Positions 63,314-64,000 of a stretch of 64,000 nucleotides of DNA are shown piece after piece; within the stretch, counting starts at the first letter, position 1; each line of letters begins with the position of its first letter. The position numbers were made by a program, and so were the translations under genes. This stretch comes from Lumbricus rubellus (Eukaryota > Annelida > Clitellata > Crassiclitellata > Lumbricidae): assembly GCA_945859605.1 (NCBI GenBank), contig OX243812.1, forward strand, positions 50,560,283 to 50,624,282, written 5' to 3'. The notes beneath the pieces were generated by a model. The model saw nothing but the letters and a program-made list of their open reading frames with translations, was not told the DNA's origin and did not search any database.

Positions 63314-63592
63314 ATGATGGGGTTCTCTGCCCAAAGGCAGGTTCATTGGATTTACGCCCCTGGGCATGAGATGAGTGAGGTGGTTTCCCGTTGCCTTAAT
63401 TCCCCACAGACAGCGATGGGTAAGCAACTTGCCCAAGGTCGCTCCGCAGAAGCTTGCGCCACCGCGTCCCATGCGTGCTAGCCCTAGATATCTAAATCTC
63501 TGAGTGTCAATTCCAAGCCCGGGCTTGAACCGTAGTCCGTTGCAATCAACAGACGAATGCCGCTCTCGCTTACCGGTGTAGCTAACTAGGCC
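63235..63592 (-). mobile_element. tRNA-like SINE with (ATC)n tail
   Basis: On the minus strand TTAGCTACACCGGTAAGC (A-box region, about 63580) and CGGTTCAAGCCC (B box, about 63521-63532) form a tRNA-like head. GACCTTGGGCAAGTTGC follows, the same core as in the 41240 SINE. It ends in a (ATC)n tail at 63238-63314. Confidence 0.65.
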
Positions 63593-64000
63593 AGTACAAT
63601 TTTATATATTAAATAAATGATTTTCCTAATCCTGATTATGGTAAACGGCTCTGACGGACCTGACCAATCGTCTGCTTGTTGTTCTTGGCAGTTTCTCGTC
63701 ATGTCTTGATTTTCTGTAGAGGTTTGGTTGAATATTTTAATTCTTTCAACAATCTAAGTTTGACATCTGATTTATAATTGAAAGGTAATCGCTACTCGGA
63801 GAATTAAGTAATTTTGTGGAAATTTAACATAGAAATTTGAGATTATAAATGAATAAATCTGAGTAGCCTAGCTATTATCAGACTATATAATAATAATTAG
63901 TAACTAATAATAGCAATTGCCTAATTATTAATCATCAATAAATCATACTTAATTTTATTGTTAATTCAGAATAAGTAATGAGTAATGACGAATTACTAAA
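63593..64000. other. AT-rich intergenic end of window
   Basis: No feature recognised. Confidence 0.5.

Overview
The window is nuclear DNA from an animal. Both host genes have GT-AG introns, and the introns and intergenic DNA are AT-rich and full of transposons, SINE-like repeats and microsatellites. Gene content and repeat style suggest a marine invertebrate, perhaps a deuterostome, but the sequence does not fix the species. Two host genes lie head to tail on the + strand. The first encodes mitochondrial ribosomal protein uL14m (MRPL14; two coding exons, 275-342 and 8180-8552, 146 aa). The second is a complete NEK1 kinase gene of 39 coding exons between 10814 and 42902. All its exon phases join, giving 4104 coding bases and 1367 residues. 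It has an N-terminal NIMA-family kinase, a charged coiled-coil middle and the conserved acidic NEK1 C-terminus.

Layout. 1-8552 is MRPL14. Its single coding intron holds a 158-bp tandem repeat and a young 6.9-kb Ty3/gypsy-type LTR element (983-7886) with 728-bp LTRs that differ at one place. Its 1221-codon gag-pro-integrase ORF has lost the reverse transcriptase/RNase H block in frame, and it carries an extra ORF with a zinc-finger-like motif. 8553-10813 is intergenic with one small hAT MITE. 10814-42902 is NEK1; its introns hold several hAT-type elements with 8-bp target duplications, SINE-like repeats, a LINE tail and a duplicated piece of exon 13 that ends in a stop codon. 42903-46386 contains a hAT element interrupted by a second, which is interrupted by a third element.

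46387-54110 is the most unusual part. It is a tandem array LTR-(gag-pro)-LTR-(gag-pro)-LTR-(gag-pro)-LTR, inside a single 4-bp target duplication, of a second LTR family. This family encodes only Gag and protease and has a tRNA-Lys-type primer site. Its gag-pro frame has no stop before the 3' LTR and runs on through an LTR minisatellite. 54111-64000 has no convincing host gene. It holds a 2.2-kb hAT element, a non-autonomous Helitron with a G-rich minisatellite (58081-59409), several microsatellites and a tRNA-like SINE.

The two LTR families both lack reverse transcriptase but keep Gag and protease, so each would need enzymes from a partner element. CDS spans for MRPL14 and NEK1 include introns; exon coordinates are in the entries.
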